DNA of 64,000 nt. Origin: Pachyseris speciosa (Eukaryota; Cnidaria; Anthozoa; Scleractinia; Pachyseridae). The stretch is from contig JAEMWC010000755.1 of the NCBI GenBank assembly GCA_016490735.1, positions 136,001 to 200,000 on the forward strand, in the 5' to 3' direction. Positions 33,139-43,349 of the stretch are shown here, piece after piece (the stretch's first letter is position 1; the number at the start of each line of letters is the position of its first letter). Made by a program: the position numbers and the translations under genes. The notes below the pieces were generated by a model. That model did not search any database, was not told where the DNA came from, and saw only the letters and a program-made list of their open reading frames with translations.

Positions 33139-33603
33139 CCGTTTCCCTGACAATGGCGGCTTCCCAAGTTAAACGTTAAATAGGGGGAGGGGTGAGGGGA
33201 AGGTACTTTAGTAATGTTGTTGACCTATACACATTGGAGAAGGATATTGAATCCAAGAGGCCTAGTTTCTCAAGTAGTTTTGTCCAAGATTGTAGGAGAA
33301 GATGGAGACTGCTCTCAGTCTAGTCTGAATTTGTCTGTTTAATTTACTAGGTGGTTTGAAAGGAAAATTATGGTTTTGATTCAAGTACATGAATTCACGT
33401 AGTAGTTGTTCTCCCTGTCTTCGTTCATTTCAAGGATTTTCACAGTGTAAACAATTGCGAGCAATATGGGAAGCTTTCCATGTTTGATCCACCGCTTGCT
33501 AGCTTGAGATAATTTCCAATGAGGCTTAAATAATTCTTCCATACGAAATGTTGTTGCGCACTCAGCCTTAACTAACAATTCTTTGTTTTGGTAGCCTGCC
33601 AAG
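33139..33603. other. upstream region of zinc-finger gene
   Basis: No coding frame. A possible splice acceptor, TTTTGGTAG, sits 9 bases before the zinc-finger ATG, so a 5' noncoding exon may lie upstream. Confidence 0.35.
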
Positions 33604-34632
33604 ATGAATGATGCATGTGATGATAGTGAACCGACCTACTGTCTCGCACAAATGATACGAGAGGATGAAATGGCAGGTATTAAAGAAGGGCTCTATTCGT
33701 GCGAGCAGGAGGACGAAGGAGGTCTGCAGAGCAACAAAAGAACTGAAGAGAAGCCTTACACATGCAAGCAATGTGGGAAGTCGTTTTCACAACGATGGGA
33801 TTTACGTCGGCATGAGAGAACTCACACTGGAGAGAAGCCTTACATATGCAAGCAATGTGGTAAGTGTTTTACACAAGTAGGATATCTGCGGAAGCATGAA
33901 ACAATTCACAGTGGAGAGAAGCCTTACACATGCAAGCAATGTGGGAAGTCTTTTACACAAGCAGGACATTTGCAGGTGCATGACAGAACTCATAGTGGAG
34001 AGAAACCTTATATATGCAAGCGGTGTGGGAAATCGTTTACCCAAGCAGGATCTTTGCGATTGCATGAAAGCATTCATACTGGAGTGAAGCGTTATAAATG
34101 CAATCAGTGTGGAAAATCATTTGCCTATAAAGGAAATTTGAGGGTGCATGAAAGAATTCATAGTGGAGAGAAACCTTATACTTGCAAGCAGTGTGGGAAG
34201 TCATTTTCGCTGGTGGTAAATTTGCGCGCGCATGAAAGAATTCATAGTAGAGAGAAACCTTATACATGCAAGCAGTGTGGGAAATCGTTTACCCAAGCTG
34301 GATCTTTGCGGGTGCATGAAATAATTCATAGTGGAGAGAAACCTTATACATGCAAGCAGTGTGGGAAATCGTTTACTCAAGCAGGAAATATGCGCGCGCA
34401 TGAAGTAATTCATAGTGGAGAGAAACCTTATACATGCAAGCACTGTGAGAAATGCTTTACCCATGCAGGCAATTTGCGGGTGCATGAAAGAATTCATAGC
34501 GGAGAGAAACCTTATACATGCAAGCACTGTGAGAAATCCTTTACCCAAGGAGGATCTTTGCGGGTGCATGAAAGAATTCATAGTGGAGAGAAACCCCAAA
34601 CATTCAAGCACTTTGGGAAGTCGTTTTCATAA
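33604..34632 (+). CDS. C2H2 zinc-finger protein, about ten fingers
   Basis: An acidic N-terminus of about 45 residues is followed by ten tandem C2H2 units of the Kruppel type, 28 residues each, joined by the standard H-T/S-G-E-K-P linker. Typical units read [20 protein letters not shown]. Fingers normally bind DNA in the nucleus with three bases per finger; contact residues vary only modestly here, so repeats may have been homogenised. No KRAB, BTB or SCAN domain is seen. The last unit has lost Cys (FKHFGKSFS) and the frame stops at TAA 34,630-34,632, while finger-like sequence continues beyond, so the original protein was longer. Likely a lineage-expanded transcription factor; whether expressed is unknown. 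Confidence 0.8.
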   Translation: MNDACDDSEPTYCLAQMIREDEMAGIKEGLYSCEQEDEGGLQSNKRTEEKPYTCKQCGKSFSQRWDLRRHERTHTGEKPYICKQCGKCFTQVGYLRKHETIHSGEKPYTCKQCGKSFTQAGHLQVHDRTHSGEKPYICKRCGKSFTQAGSLRLHESIHTGVKRYKCNQCGKSFAYKGNLRVHERIHSGEKPYTCKQCGKSFSLVVNLRAHERIHSREKPYTCKQCGKSFTQAGSLRVHEIIHSGEKPYTCKQCGKSFTQAGNMRAHEVIHSGEKPYTCKHCEKCFTHAGNLRVHERIHSGEKPYTCKHCEKSFTQGGSLRVHERIHSGEKPQTFKHFGKSFS

Positions 34633-35185
34633 GGAGGACATTGGCTGTTACATGAAAAGCCTCATGATGGAGAGTAACCTTTCGATGCATACATGCATAG
34701 ATGAAGTCGTTTACACAAGCAGGGAGTCTGCAGGTGCTTGAAAAAATGCATAGTGGAGAGAAACCTTAAGACTGCGTACGTGCAAGCAGTGTTGGAAGTC
34801 GTCATACACAAGGAGGAAGTCTGCGGAAACATCAAAACAGGCATTATGGTAAAGAGGATTAAACCATGTTGGCCATGTTGGAAGTCTCCGTAGTTTGTCT
34901 GGCAAGACGCGTTATGTTGCGATCGGATAAACGAAAGATTTCTTACGACTGTGGGGAGTGTTGCACAGAGGTAGTGAAGAGGCAGAGAAGGTTACATGTG
35001 CGTTCTGTGTTCCAAGTGCCGTGCTCGTTTTCTTGAAGCAGTAGAGGAAAGTGAGTCCAATCAGATCAAAAGGGAAATCTGCAGTATTTGTCGAAAAAAT
35101 TTTCAGAAGATGTCAGTCTTCGGGAACTTTATGACAATCGCCTGGAATTGATGGATACTATTGATTAGAATGTAGTGGAACATAT
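34633..35185 (+). pseudogene. decayed continuation of the zinc-finger array and C-terminal tail
   Basis: After the stop the same and neighbouring frames read finger pieces such as GGSLRKHQNRHYG near 34,811-34,850. From about 35,000 CVLCSKCRARFLEAVEESES and ICSICRKNF look like a cysteine-pair C-terminal domain. Several stops and frameshifts break it. Confidence 0.5.
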
Positions 35186-35341
35186 ATTTTTTTGCCCAAT
35201 CGAGCTAGAAACAGGTCGGTCTTTTCCTATTAATTACGAAAAGCTCGTAAATCTAAGTCTCTTGTTTGTGGGAACAAAGCTATAATTATTAGCAAAATCT
35301 AAGGTACTGACGGCCAATGATATTAGGGGTCTCATTTACTG

Positions 35342-35347
35342 AAACCT

Positions 35348-35382
<35 letters not shown>

Positions 35383-35391
35383 TTGATTTAT
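35342..35391. repeat. (TTTA)n microsatellite
   Basis: About eleven TTTA units. Confidence 0.95.
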
Positions 35392-35518
35392 TTTACCACA
35401 CCACAAATAACATTATGATAATGAAAACAAAAGAAATGATAGAATGAATAGAGGTAATTAATAATTCATGAAGGAAATACAAAAGAAATTAATTTTAATG
35501 AGTGTCTTTAATAACAAA

Positions 35519-35873
35519 CACAAACCGCAAAGTTTGTCTTATACATGCGAGCAGTGTGGGAGATCTTTCAGGCAAGCATGAACTTTACGGATGCACGAAA
35601 GAACCCATAGTGAAGAGAAGCCTCATATTTGCAAACAGTGTGGGAAGTCGTTTAGAAAACCATGGGATTTGCGTCGGCATGACAGTAATCATATTTGATA
35701 AAAAAAAAAAAAAACACACTTTTACATGCAAGCAGTGTAGGAAATCCTTCACCGAGGCAAAAAATTTAGAGGTTCAACAAAGAATTCATAGTCAGGGAGA
35801 AAAGCCTTACGCATGCAAGCGGTGTGAGAAATCGAAATCGTTCACCTTTTCAGGATCCTTGGTCATTGAATAA
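35519..35873 (+). pseudogene. C2H2 zinc-finger remnants
   Basis: Finger text YTCEQCGRSFRQA, stop, TLRMHERTH and then [20 protein letters not shown] in one frame; after a poly-A run, FTCKQCRKSFTEAKNLEVQQ and YACKRCEKS in another. A sister copy of the gene upstream, broken by stops and the A-run. Confidence 0.75.
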
Positions 35874-35879
35874 GCTCTC

Positions 35880-36384
35880 AATTTCGCGGTTGGCCGATAG
35901 ATTTACAGAATTCACAAAATGTTGCTGACACCGAAAGACCGTCAAAGGAAGTGTTTTGATGGACTCGGATCTTCGGAAACTGCGGAAAAGAGAAGGTTGT
36001 TTGCCAAGCGGGGAGGGTTGTCCAATACACCCGATCTGAGTCGGATCGACTAAGGTGGTTGACGGCCCGTCTCACCGGAAGTCATTTCGCTAGAGACTTA
36101 GAAATTTTTCAGAACAAGAGGCTACAATTAGCCTAAACTCGGGCTTGCAAAAAACAGTATTGTATCCCTAATTTAGCGCTAAACAAAAGAATAGAAAGAA
36201 GTCTGTCTTACATCGGACGCATTGCGCTTAGCTCGTGTTGGAGTCTATTTCTTTAGACCCCTATTCCTCTAAAATTACAAAATTGCTTTACAGCTCAACC
36301 ATTGAAAACAATAATTATAACACTTGTAAAAAATATTTCTAAAAGAACAAGAAAAAGAGAAACAGAAAAAAATAGCCCGTGATA
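35880..36384. other. satellite-like fragment, otherwise no feature
   Basis: 36,025-36,110 contains GATCTGAGTCGGATCGACTA and CTCACCGGAAGTCATTT, single-copy relatives of the 132-bp satellite at 45,240. The rest has no coding signal. Confidence 0.45.
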
Positions 36385-36460
36385 TATACCACTAAAAGAC
36401 ATCGAACCCGGGTTAGCTGCGTCACAGGCAGGAACAATGACCTTTAGGCCACAGAGGTTT
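36385..36460 (-). repeat. tRNA-like fragment (SINE head?)
   Basis: On the minus strand GTGGCCTAAAGG resembles an A box and GGGTTCGATGTC a B box at about the right spacing. The acceptor stem does not close, so it is a tRNA-derived repeat rather than a tRNA gene. Confidence 0.4.
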
Positions 36461-36840
36461 ATAGTTATGCAATGTGATAAAAATAGTGTATTGATTCCAA
36501 AACAACTAAGTATACTTGTTTTCGCTTCGATGGATAATTGTTTGAGAAAGGAAACGCTTATCGAACGAGGTAGGATTTTTTCGCATTCTCGGTGAAATGT
36601 GACTAGAAAATTAATTAGCAGAGTTAAACTGTTTACAAATACGTCAATCCAGGGTCATTTGAAACACAAGAAAGGAACGTTTCTCGGACAGTTTCAAGTC
36701 ACGCAAGTACATTTATAAAAACAAATCGCTTATTATTCAAAAATTAAAGTCCAGAAATTGAGATATTGTGGGAAAATAGTAAATAAACTACCTGTCAAAG
36801 TCTCAGGGGTGTGTGATATCCCGTACTTGAGTTATTCAAC

Positions 36841-37345
36841 AAAATGTACGTCTCAATGGAGCGGATACGGGGAACACGGCAGTCCATCTGGAGTTAATTT
36901 TGGTCATGTTAAAAGCTTTCTTCTCGCAGTTGAACTTGCAAACAGACACTTCTCTTAACATATTAGTTGTTCAGACTTCAAAGACACAAGGTGAATCGAC
37001 GTTTTCCGATACGTGACAACAGGCACTCGGCCGTGAAAGGTCAATAGTCTCTAATTTTTGGCGCTCCCCTCGCGTCGCGTCTCCTCGCAACTTCGCGCGC
37101 GCACGTGTCTTTCGCCCGCCCCACAATCCATCGCCAAAATTAGAGACTACATGTACATCTCAATGAAGCAGACACGAGGAAACACGGTAGTCCATCTGGA
37201 GTTAAGTTTACTCATGTTAAAAGCTTTCTTCTTGCCGTTGAACTTGCAAACATTCGCATAGACACTTCTCTTGACATATTTTTTGTTCAGACTTCAAAAG
37301 ACACAAGGTGAATCGACATTTTCCGATACGTGACAACAGGCATCA
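36841..37345. repeat. direct duplication (~180 bp) around a mini-MITE
   Basis: 36,845-37,010 and 37,152-37,340 share long stretches such as GTCCATCTGGAGTTAA, TTAAAAGCTTTCTTCT and CAAGGTGAATCGAC. Between them lies the 105-bp element at 37,045-37,149. Confidence 0.8.
37045..37149. mobile_element. 105-bp mini-MITE, TAGTCTCTAATTTT ends
   Basis: TAGTCTCTAATTTTTGGCG and CGCCAAAATTAGAGACTA are inverted ends. The inner part is CpG-rich. No clear target duplication. Confidence 0.65.
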
Positions 37346-37448
37346 CTCTTGCTGTTGTGAGTTGTTAAAAATAGTTAGCGCTTGCGCAGAAACGCCGGAA
37401 GTGAGCTTTGTAGATGAAACTCGACGACGAAGAAAAAGAAGAACCGTC

Positions 37449-37459
37449 GGTAATTTTAG
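37449..37459. repeat. target-site duplication of the Penelope insertion (left)
   Basis: GGTAATTTTAG, repeated at 45,166-45,176. Confidence 0.7.
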
Positions 37460-37509
37460 GAGAGTATAAAAGCAAGGGCCGATACAACGTAGAATGGTTT
37501 TAAGTTTTG

Positions 37510-37552
37510 TGTACTATATTTCGGCTGGCCAAACCAGCCTTCTTCAGGTACA
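37510..37552 (-). ncRNA. hammerhead ribozyme of the Penelope-like element (left copy)
   Basis: On the minus strand TGTAC, CTGAAGA, a GGCTGG/CCAGCC stem II, GAAA, TATA and GTACA. Stem I is 5 bp (TGTAC/GTACA); stem III is only AT/AT, the minimal type that Penelope ribozymes use as dimers. Predicted cleavage follows ATA. Confidence 0.7.
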
Positions 37553-37679
37553 ATGAGAATTTACATTGGAAGGGGTGTTTATGTAGTTATATACCGGAAA
37601 CACGTGAAACTAAAATGATTGACAATGTAAAATAAAATACTAGAAAAAAGGTAAACTTATAAGAAAAAATTAACTAACA

Positions 37680-37758
37680 TGTTTCTTCGCGGATGTTAAG
37701 ACCTTCAGGATCAATTGTTCTGCCTTTTGAAATTAAAAAAGCTTCCCTGGCCTTACGG
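37680..37758 (-). pseudogene. C-terminus of the Penelope-like protein (minus copy)
   Basis: IRKAREAFLISKGRTIDPE in the minus frame is the end of the GIY-YIG region, cut from the rest by the RecQ transposon at 37,768-42,293. A one-base change near 37,705 alters the frame relative to the plus copy. Confidence 0.7.
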
Positions 37759-37988
37759 ATTGAGTCTTAGTCTCCCTCGCAGCCGCTTTTTTGGGCTGTC
37801 ACGCAACGCTCCCCCCAAAAAGAAGCGGCTGCTGACATCCGAACTGCATTCCTTTCCCCGTATTGGCCAATCATAGCCAGGGTTCCATTTTTGGGAACCA
37901 ATTCGCGCCAAACGCGCCGTTGGAGAATCGCCCAATCAGAGACAGTTTTTTATCACGGCCCTAATGTGGAAGATATCACTGAATCAAG

Positions 37989-40168
37989 ATGGCGGCGCTT
38001 GAAGCAGCTTTTCACAAAGCGTCGTCAAAGTTTAAAATTTTTGAGCTTAATGCTTACCAGAAGCTTGCAATTCGAAAATGTGAAGTATTTGAGAAGTCTT
38101 AATATTCTTCAAACATTGAAGTTGACCGTGCAAAGATAGAGAAAGGAGAATATTCAATTGTCTATGGCTCACCTGAAGCATGGCTTATGAACGAGCGCTG
38201 GCGATGTATGTTGAGTAATGATGTCCACTCAAGGAAACTTTGTGCTGTTGCTGTTGATGAAGCTCATGTTTTACGGCACTGGTAAGTCCGAGTCAAAAAG
38301 CCTTTTCCATTTAATGACACTTTGAACGTTCAAAAAAGTAATTTCGCGAATATTTGTAATATGTGTGTGCAAATACCAAGATGCGAAAAAAAGGTAAGCG
38401 CACAGCTCCGTTTGCACGGTCAGCAAGTTACATTAGCGGCATTTTCAACCCGTTTTTTTTTTTTTTATTTTCTAATGTATAATTTACTAATTAACCTGGT
38501 ATTGAATTGATTCTGGCTAGAATGCAGTTAAAGAGAAAGAATAATTTCAGGGAACTATACAGTGTAAGTTAATCTGTAAACATACTTTTCCTGGAAAGTT
38601 CTTAAGAGAAAAAATAACTTGATATATTCGAAATAAATATTCAATTAAAACGGGAAGGAAGGATTTGTTTTCTCTCATGTCATAAGTCGCTGATCTGTTT
38701 ACATGTACATTTCAGGGGAACATCTGAGGACAATAAAATGACAGCATTCCGTGAGTGTTATGGCCGCCTTCATGAGCTGCGATCATTAGCACCAAATGCT
38801 AAAATGATTGCTTTGACTGTAACAGCAACAAACCTGACAAAAGAAACGGTTTTAAACATTCTTCTCATGGATAAATCATTTGAAGTCCAAGAAGGCTCAA
38901 ACAAGCCAAATGTAACTTATATTGTGCAGTGTATGCAAAAAGATACTGACCATGATTTGTATTTTGAGTGGCTAGTTGAAGAGATAAAATTGAAAGGTAC
39001 ATCTAGCGAAAGAACGATTATTTATTGTCAAACTATCAAGCAGTGCAGCATTATATACGGAATGTTGAAAGGCATGCTTGGAAATCATATTTATAATGGA
39101 ACAGATGATGATCCAAGCAATGTACTTGTTGAAATGCTACACTTGTGTACACCTCCTGCAAACAAAGAGAAAATTCTTCTCTCCTTTCAGTCAACAACTG
39201 GAACTATTCGATTGTTAATTGCCACAATTACCTTTGGAATGGGGGTAGACTGTAAGGGAGTGCATAGAGTCATTTACTATGGACCTGCTACCTGTAAAAA
39301 CGTGGAATCCTATATTCAGGAAACTGGGAGAGCAGGCAGGGATGGTGCTCAAAGTGCTGTGTATATTTTATACCACGGAATCCTTTTAACCCATGTTGAC
39401 GGCCATATGAAACTATGTGAAAACACATCATTGCAGAAGAAAGGAGTTGCAAAAGCATTTTCACTCCACTACATGGCAGCATGAAGTTCCACATCTTTGC
39501 TGTGATAACTGTGCTGCAGATTGTGAATGTGGTTTGCCTGATTGTGGCACTTTTGCATGTTATCCTGTTTCTCAAGTGGAAGTAAACAATGGTGCATCGG
39601 GTAAAAAAAGAAAAGTGGATGCAGAACAAAGAAAAACTGGAAGGTCGCCTGACTCAATATTAAAAGTCCATTGTTATCTAACTTTTGAACACAACAGCTC
39701 ATGGGGATGTGAGGACACTCACAAATTTACAGTTTATGCTAGGATTCTCAAAGCATCAGATCTCACAAGTTTTGGATAATTTAGACAGAATTTTCAGTTT
39801 ATTTGATGTTTACAAATTTGTGGAGATATGGGATATGCAGCATGCACTGGAGATTCTTACAGTTATCGGCAGTGTTTAATGATGTGGGTTCTTGCATGCA
39901 GTCATCTGACCCTACTCCTTTAGAGGACAAGGATTATGATTTGGACGAGGAGCTTCTTGAAGAATGGAATGAATTCCTCCAAGATGATGACTTATTTGAC
40001 ATGATCCTAGACAATTTTTCTCTTTCCCAACTCGAAGACTCTTTCCTAGAACAAGAACCTGTGTGCAATAATTCACAAGAAATAGAAGTACCTTCAGCTG
40101 TATTGGCAACTGTTGAGGCCATGAATTTGATTTATTTCCTGTCAAAAGTGACAAGTAACCAAATTTAG
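37989..40168 (+). pseudogene. RecQ-like DNA helicase of the transposon, broken
   Basis: The ATG at 37,989 starts MAALEAAFHKASSKFKIFEL, the motif 0 region. A stop at about 38,097 follows CEVFEKS, and the next coding text begins EVDRAKIEKGEYSIVYGSPE, so Walker A and motif Ia have been deleted. Exon 1 ends VDEAHVLRHW, the DEAH motif, at 38,281 with donor GTAAGT; exon 2 starts at 38,717. Motif III (ALTVTATN), motif IV to VI (TIIYCQT, GMGVDCKGVHRVIYYG, QETGRAGRDG) follow. Near 39,415 a frameshift precedes the RecQ zinc region CCDNCAADCECGLPDC. More frameshifts follow near 39,670 and 39,877, then an acidic tail. The helicase motor would be dead without Walker A. Family members unwind DNA with ATP. 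Confidence 0.8.
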
Positions 40169-41160
40169 CAGAATATTGAAAAAGAAGTATCTCTAAAAAC
40201 TAGAAGTTACATTTCAATGGCGACACAATAATTACTGTTCAAATGAAACAAAATGCGGAACTACATGTACATGACATGTGGCCATTGAAATTTAACCTGT
40301 TCAGTTTTTTGTTCCATGTACATCTCCAATATTGTCTGAAATGTCTTAACATTTTTGCCTATCATCATGACAATACAACAAAAGTGTCTTAAACTGCTGT
40401 GAGAGACATTGAATTAAATTTTGTCCCTTTGTGAACAACTTTTTAGAATTCCACTTATTTAAACCTTCACGAGAAAAGGGAATTTCTCATTTCTGGGACA
40501 GCCTGGGAAAGGGATGTCATTTTTCATTGAAACTAAAGAAACTAAGGGTTCATCAGAAAAGTCAGATTCTATTGTACAAGCCTATTTAACAACAACATTG
40601 TCACTAACAGTAATAGGAACAGCTTGTGGTTATTCCAGAAGGAAAAAGGGGACTTAAGTAGTTATGGGATGTTCCATTTTTTGTCTGCACTACCCCTAAG
40701 GGTGGAGGGTTTTTTTTTTTTTTGTAAAGTTTTCCTTCAAAGAAGCCTACAAAATTTAGGTTCTTCAGGCATTTTATTCAAAGGTGCCGGCAAAAAATCA
40801 AACCTCCGGATTTCACTTATCAAAATGTGCTAACAAAAAATGAGAGTTTGGATTCCTACCATATTTACGAGGCGTAGGGGAGGGGTTGGGGTGCAAATAA
40901 AAAATTTGTAACCTCCCCATGTGATGGGGTGAAGATGCAAGATTTTGCAAAAATGCAAGCTAAAACCGCTGAAAATGTTATGGCTCTTTCCTTTTCACTA
41001 ATTATAATCATAAATTAAAATCAGTTGAAGAACAAAATGTTTCCTGTCAAGATCTCTGGTTAATTTGCAAATTTAAAGTAATTGTCATCTTGCCCTAATT
41101 CCCCACATAATGTTTTTCTTATGCTTCTTTATCCACTGGTGCAAGCTAGACGCATCCAAA
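40169..41160. other. inner part of RecQ transposon, no gene seen
   Basis: AT-rich 3' region of the helicase gene with short T runs (40,712-40,723). No coding frame. Confidence 0.4.
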
Positions 41161-41161
41161 A

Positions 41162-42091
41162 TTAATTGGCAAGCGTATCTTTCTTGAAGCCGTTGAATGT
41201 TTTGTAGCTGCGTCCCTCAACTTCAGTGAATATTTTTAATTCAACTTCTCTTTTAATGAGCTCATTTAGGTCCCTTTCCAGACTTCCTTGGGAATGTTTG
41301 CCCGATGGCAACATTCGCTTGAGGGAACTCCATGAGCGAGCGCTTTGCCAATGTTCTGGTAAGTCCCGTGGAGCGTTTTGTTCAGGCTTTTGCTGGGATA
41401 CTGCACGGATAACCTTACCGGTACTTGCCGAGTTTCCACGAGGCTGTCTTCCCTGTTTGCCGACGAACACAAAGGAGTTGATGTCAATGGAGGCCTAATT
41501 TTGTGTTGTGTCAACGTGCGGAAACACTCGATAATTCGGACCGATTTGCTGTATCGGTGATAGGAAGCCACGGACATAACTAAGCGGGTTCGCACCAGCT
41601 AGCAGTGGCTGAATGCCAAAAGAAGAAGCACAAGTGGTAGAAGAGCTAGCGCTGTTAGCCGAGCTAAATTCGAGTGTTCTCGACGCCTTCGCTCGGTTTG
41701 TTGATGGCAAGTATCCGGCTCGGTTTGTTGATGGCAAGTATCCGCTTATTTCCTCCTTATCTCCATCTGTAGGTCGAATCAAGCGTTTAGCTCTTGGCCT
41801 AGCTTGAAAATCGTCTTGGATTTCTTTTCTAGCTTCTTCTACTTTCTCAGTAGCTCGCTGAAACTTTGACAGCCGCTTGTAGCACAATGTCTTGCAAACA
41901 AACAATTTAGTGTTCGCGTCGTTAGCGTAGCAGTTGACGTTTATATTCAGCGTCGATTTTATGATTTCAGCGAAATTGTGAGAACTTATTCCAAAAATAT
42001 ATACTTTGTCTTTAACAGGGCACAACGATGAACATGTGAAACATTTTGAGTCTTTTTCAATGTCTCCCCCGCCATGCATGATCAGTAACAC
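41162..42091 (-). pseudogene. cysteine-rich transposon protein fragment (zinc-binding-like)
   Basis: The minus frame from 42,091 has CFTCSSLCPVKDKVYIFGIS, then LFVCKTLCYKRLSKFQRATE, giving two Cys pairs separated by about 50 residues as in treble-clef or ZAD-like N-terminal domains. A basic segment and a Ser-rich stretch follow, to a stop at 41,495. A second open frame 41,470-41,162 is probably a shifted or spliced continuation; I cannot assign it. The gene reads inward from the right transposon end, mirror to the helicase. Function unknown; such domains often bind DNA or mediate dimerisation. Confidence 0.5.
41694..41747. repeat. 27-bp tandem duplication, in frame
   Basis: TCGGTTTGTTGATGGCAAGT and seven more bases occur twice, duplicating nine residues (GYLPSTNRA) of the cysteine-rich protein. 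Confidence 0.9.
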
Positions 42092-42302
42092 TAGCTAGAT
42101 TATCTGCCACATCCACATTTTCGCGCGAAACCTTACGTCATTTAGATTTTCTGGCATGTGATTGGTCTGTTCAAAAGACCGCAAACAAACCGCAAGGACA
42201 ATGAGAAAGGAATGCAGTTCGGATGTCAGCAGCCGCTTCTTTTTGGGGGGAGCGTTGCGTGACAGCCCAAAAAAGCGGCTGCGAGGGAGACTAATTGAGT
42301 CT

Positions 42303-43345
42303 CTGTTAGAAAATATTTTCTCAATGGGGATTAATTGCATGTCATTAGCAGTGTGGTTAGGAGAGGAGAGGAAATGTTCCGCGACTGTGGTAGGTTTAGA
42401 TTTGGTGTTAGGGTTATCTATGGTACGGCGGTGTTCATTAAATCGGTCTTTTAAACGTCGTTTAGTCTCTCCTATGTATTGTAAATTACAGCGGTTGCAT
42501 TGAATCATGTAAATGAGGTTTTTAGTGTCACAGGTCAGGTTAGATTTAATATGGCGCGTTTCACCTGTAGAAGAGAGAGTATAGCTTGTGAGTCCATCTG
42601 AAATGTAGGGACAAGTAGCGCAATTTTTACCGCAACAGAAACAACCGGAAGGGAGTTGTAGGTGTGAATTAGTAGAATTAGAAGAAAGTTTAGCTGTGAC
42701 TAGTAAGTCACGGAGATTAGGGCAACGTCTGAAGGCAACAACAGGCAAATGCTGAAAAATGTTTTTGCAGCGGTTAGAAGATAGCAGTAAATTGTTATGT
42801 TTTTTGATGATGCTAGAGATATGAGGAAGTGATGGATTAAAGGTCGTTATAAAAGGTATACGTTTAGGTTTGTTGACGTTTTTGTTTTGTAAAGTGAGTC
42901 TGCGGGGGATGTCGGCGGCACGTTGTATTTGTTTAGTGATGAAATTGCGGCTGTAACCGCGTTTGAGAAGATATGTAGTAAGTTGAGCAGCGCGAGTATT
43001 AAACGTTTCGTCGGTAGAACAAATACGTCGTAAACGGAGTGCTAGACTGAAAGGAATGGCTTTTTTAGTATGCATGGGATGGCAAGAAGAATAGAGTAAG
43101 TGTTGGTGCTTGTCTGTAGGTTTAGTATAGAGGTCGGTACAGATATGACCGTCGTTGGTTAATGAGACATTAACGTCAAGGAAAGGTACGTTAGTAAAAG
43201 AGTGTGAACTGGTGAATTTTATGGTAGGGTGAACGTTGTTAAGATAATCGATGAAAATTTTTAAGTTATCCAGACCTTCAGTCCAGATCATAAAAATATC
43301 ATCGATATATCGCAGCCACGTGTGGGGTTGAAAAGGGGCATTTTC
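42303..43345 (-). pseudogene. Penelope-like reverse transcriptase and GIY-YIG endonuclease (minus copy)
   Basis: Starts inside the RT palm with LRYIDDIFMIW, the catalytic YIDD, then TIKFTSSHSFTNVPFLDVNV and TKPTDKHQHLLYSSCHP, the RT C-terminus. A linker with CFCCGKNCATC is followed by the GIY-YIG nuclease: NLIYMIQCNRCNLQYIGETK, then R-L-K-D-R-F-x-x-H. Penelope elements use this pair to nick target DNA and copy RNA into it, often at telomeres or open ends. The frame is open to the transposon boundary at 42,293. The protein lacks its N-terminal half, so the copy is inactive alone. Confidence 0.85.
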
Positions 43346-43349
43346 CAAA

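Larger units (their letters stand above)
37768..42293. mobile_element. RecQ-bearing DNA transposon, 4,526 bp, 9-bp TSD
   Basis: The ends TAGTCTCCCTCGCAGCCGCT and AGCGGCTGCGAGGGAGACTA are inverted, extend over about 90 bases (with CACGCAACGCTCCCCCC inside) and are flanked by ATTGAGTCT at 37,759-37,767 and 42,294-42,302. Length of duplication and TAG ends match the 933-bp element at 26,299. Contents are a broken RecQ helicase (+) from the left end and a cysteine-rich protein (-) from the right end. No recognisable DDE transposase survives. A Mutator-like (MULE) origin is likely by TSD only. Confidence 0.85.

Noticed and set aside
33802..34611. Long minus-strand frames across the zinc fingers
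   Set aside because: Antisense shadows created by the repeated finger codons.
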